A program made the translations under genes and the position numbers. 39,023 nt of DNA from a virus. The notes under the pieces were generated by a model. The model saw only the letters and a list, made by a program, of their open reading frames with translations. It was not told the origin of the DNA and made no database searches. The stretch's first letter is position 1; each line of letters opens with the position of its first letter. Shown one piece after another: positions 38,975-39,023 of this stretch. The stretch lies in the IMG/VR virus record IMGVR_UViG_3300034072_001521, positions 1 to 39,023 of that record; one strand, given 5' to 3'.

Positions 38975-39023
38975 ATGGCACATCGATTTTTCCGGCGCTT
39001 CGTGAAGCCAATCGCCATTCTGG
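38975..39023 (+). CDS. Possible start of a membrane protein gene running off the right edge
   Basis: ATG 38975 begins MAHRFFRRFVKPIAIL, a positively charged start followed by a hydrophobic run, cut by the window end. No SD is seen. It can continue in frame into the open frame at base 1 (see findings). Confidence 0.3.
   Translation, partial: MAHRFFRRFVKPIAIL

Noticed and set aside
1-39023. CRISPR arrays, rRNA or tRNA genes
   Set aside because: No regularly spaced repeats and no cloverleaf or rRNA-like stretches were seen by eye on either strand.

Overview
The window is almost entirely one P2-type (contractile-tailed) temperate phage genome, most likely a prophage of an alphaproteobacterium of the sphingomonad type. 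Support for the host: high GC with strong G/C bias at third codon positions, a GapR/DUF2312 gene (an alphaproteobacterial family), and imperfect GC-rich intergenic repeats of sphingomonad flavour beyond the phage at the right end. The genus cannot be fixed from sequence alone.

Layout. 1-990: a serine recombinase lacking its C-terminal part, on the minus strand, reaching the window edge. 991-4052: a leftward early operon of small genes (Cro-like protein, two short proteins, a CII-like regulator, an Ogr-like zinc-finger activator, HTH/zinc protein, mini membrane protein, GapR, three micro-genes). 4053-4135: a divergent operator region. 4136-4681: a CI-like repressor on the plus strand. 4888-5008: two hairpins that would stop leftward late transcription. 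5028-9635: an AT-richer cargo block (giant two-domain glycosyltransferase, small ORF, SGNH hydrolase). 9751-16818: tail genes D, U, T, E/E' (with a P2-type -1 frameshift), FII, FI, W, V. 16864-25076: virion adhesion and baseplate genes up to H, I, J. 25150-27128: a second AT-rich cargo island (methyltransferase, small hypothetical, IS5-type transposase remnant). 27129-33550: S, R, spanins, endolysin, holin, X, L, an extra membrane gene, M, N, O. 33715-37572: rightward P, Q and a DNA adenine methylase. 37573-39023: small non-phage-like genes and repeats.

The virion gene set is close to complete: packaging (P, M), capsid (O, N, Q), head completion (L), tail completion (X, R, S), lysis, tube, sheath, tape measure and baseplate. 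The order departs from P2: J-I-H lie upstream of V-W-FI-FII. No tyrosine integrase and no replication initiator (P2 A type) were found, so these functions either lie left of the window or are done by other proteins.

The most notable structure is a family of near-perfect palindromes with core CATATGGAGAGG-NNN-CCTCTCCATATG. They lie immediately upstream of V, J and P/O, which are the positions where P2 has, or would need, late promoters, and a degenerate fourth copy lies in front of an early micro-gene. Together with the Ogr-like activator gene they suggest a phage-wide regulatory element. A second theme is surface chemistry: a two-catalytic-domain glycosyltransferase, two SGNH hydrolases and a methyltransferase occupy cargo or fibre positions and may alter or cleave host surface glycans.
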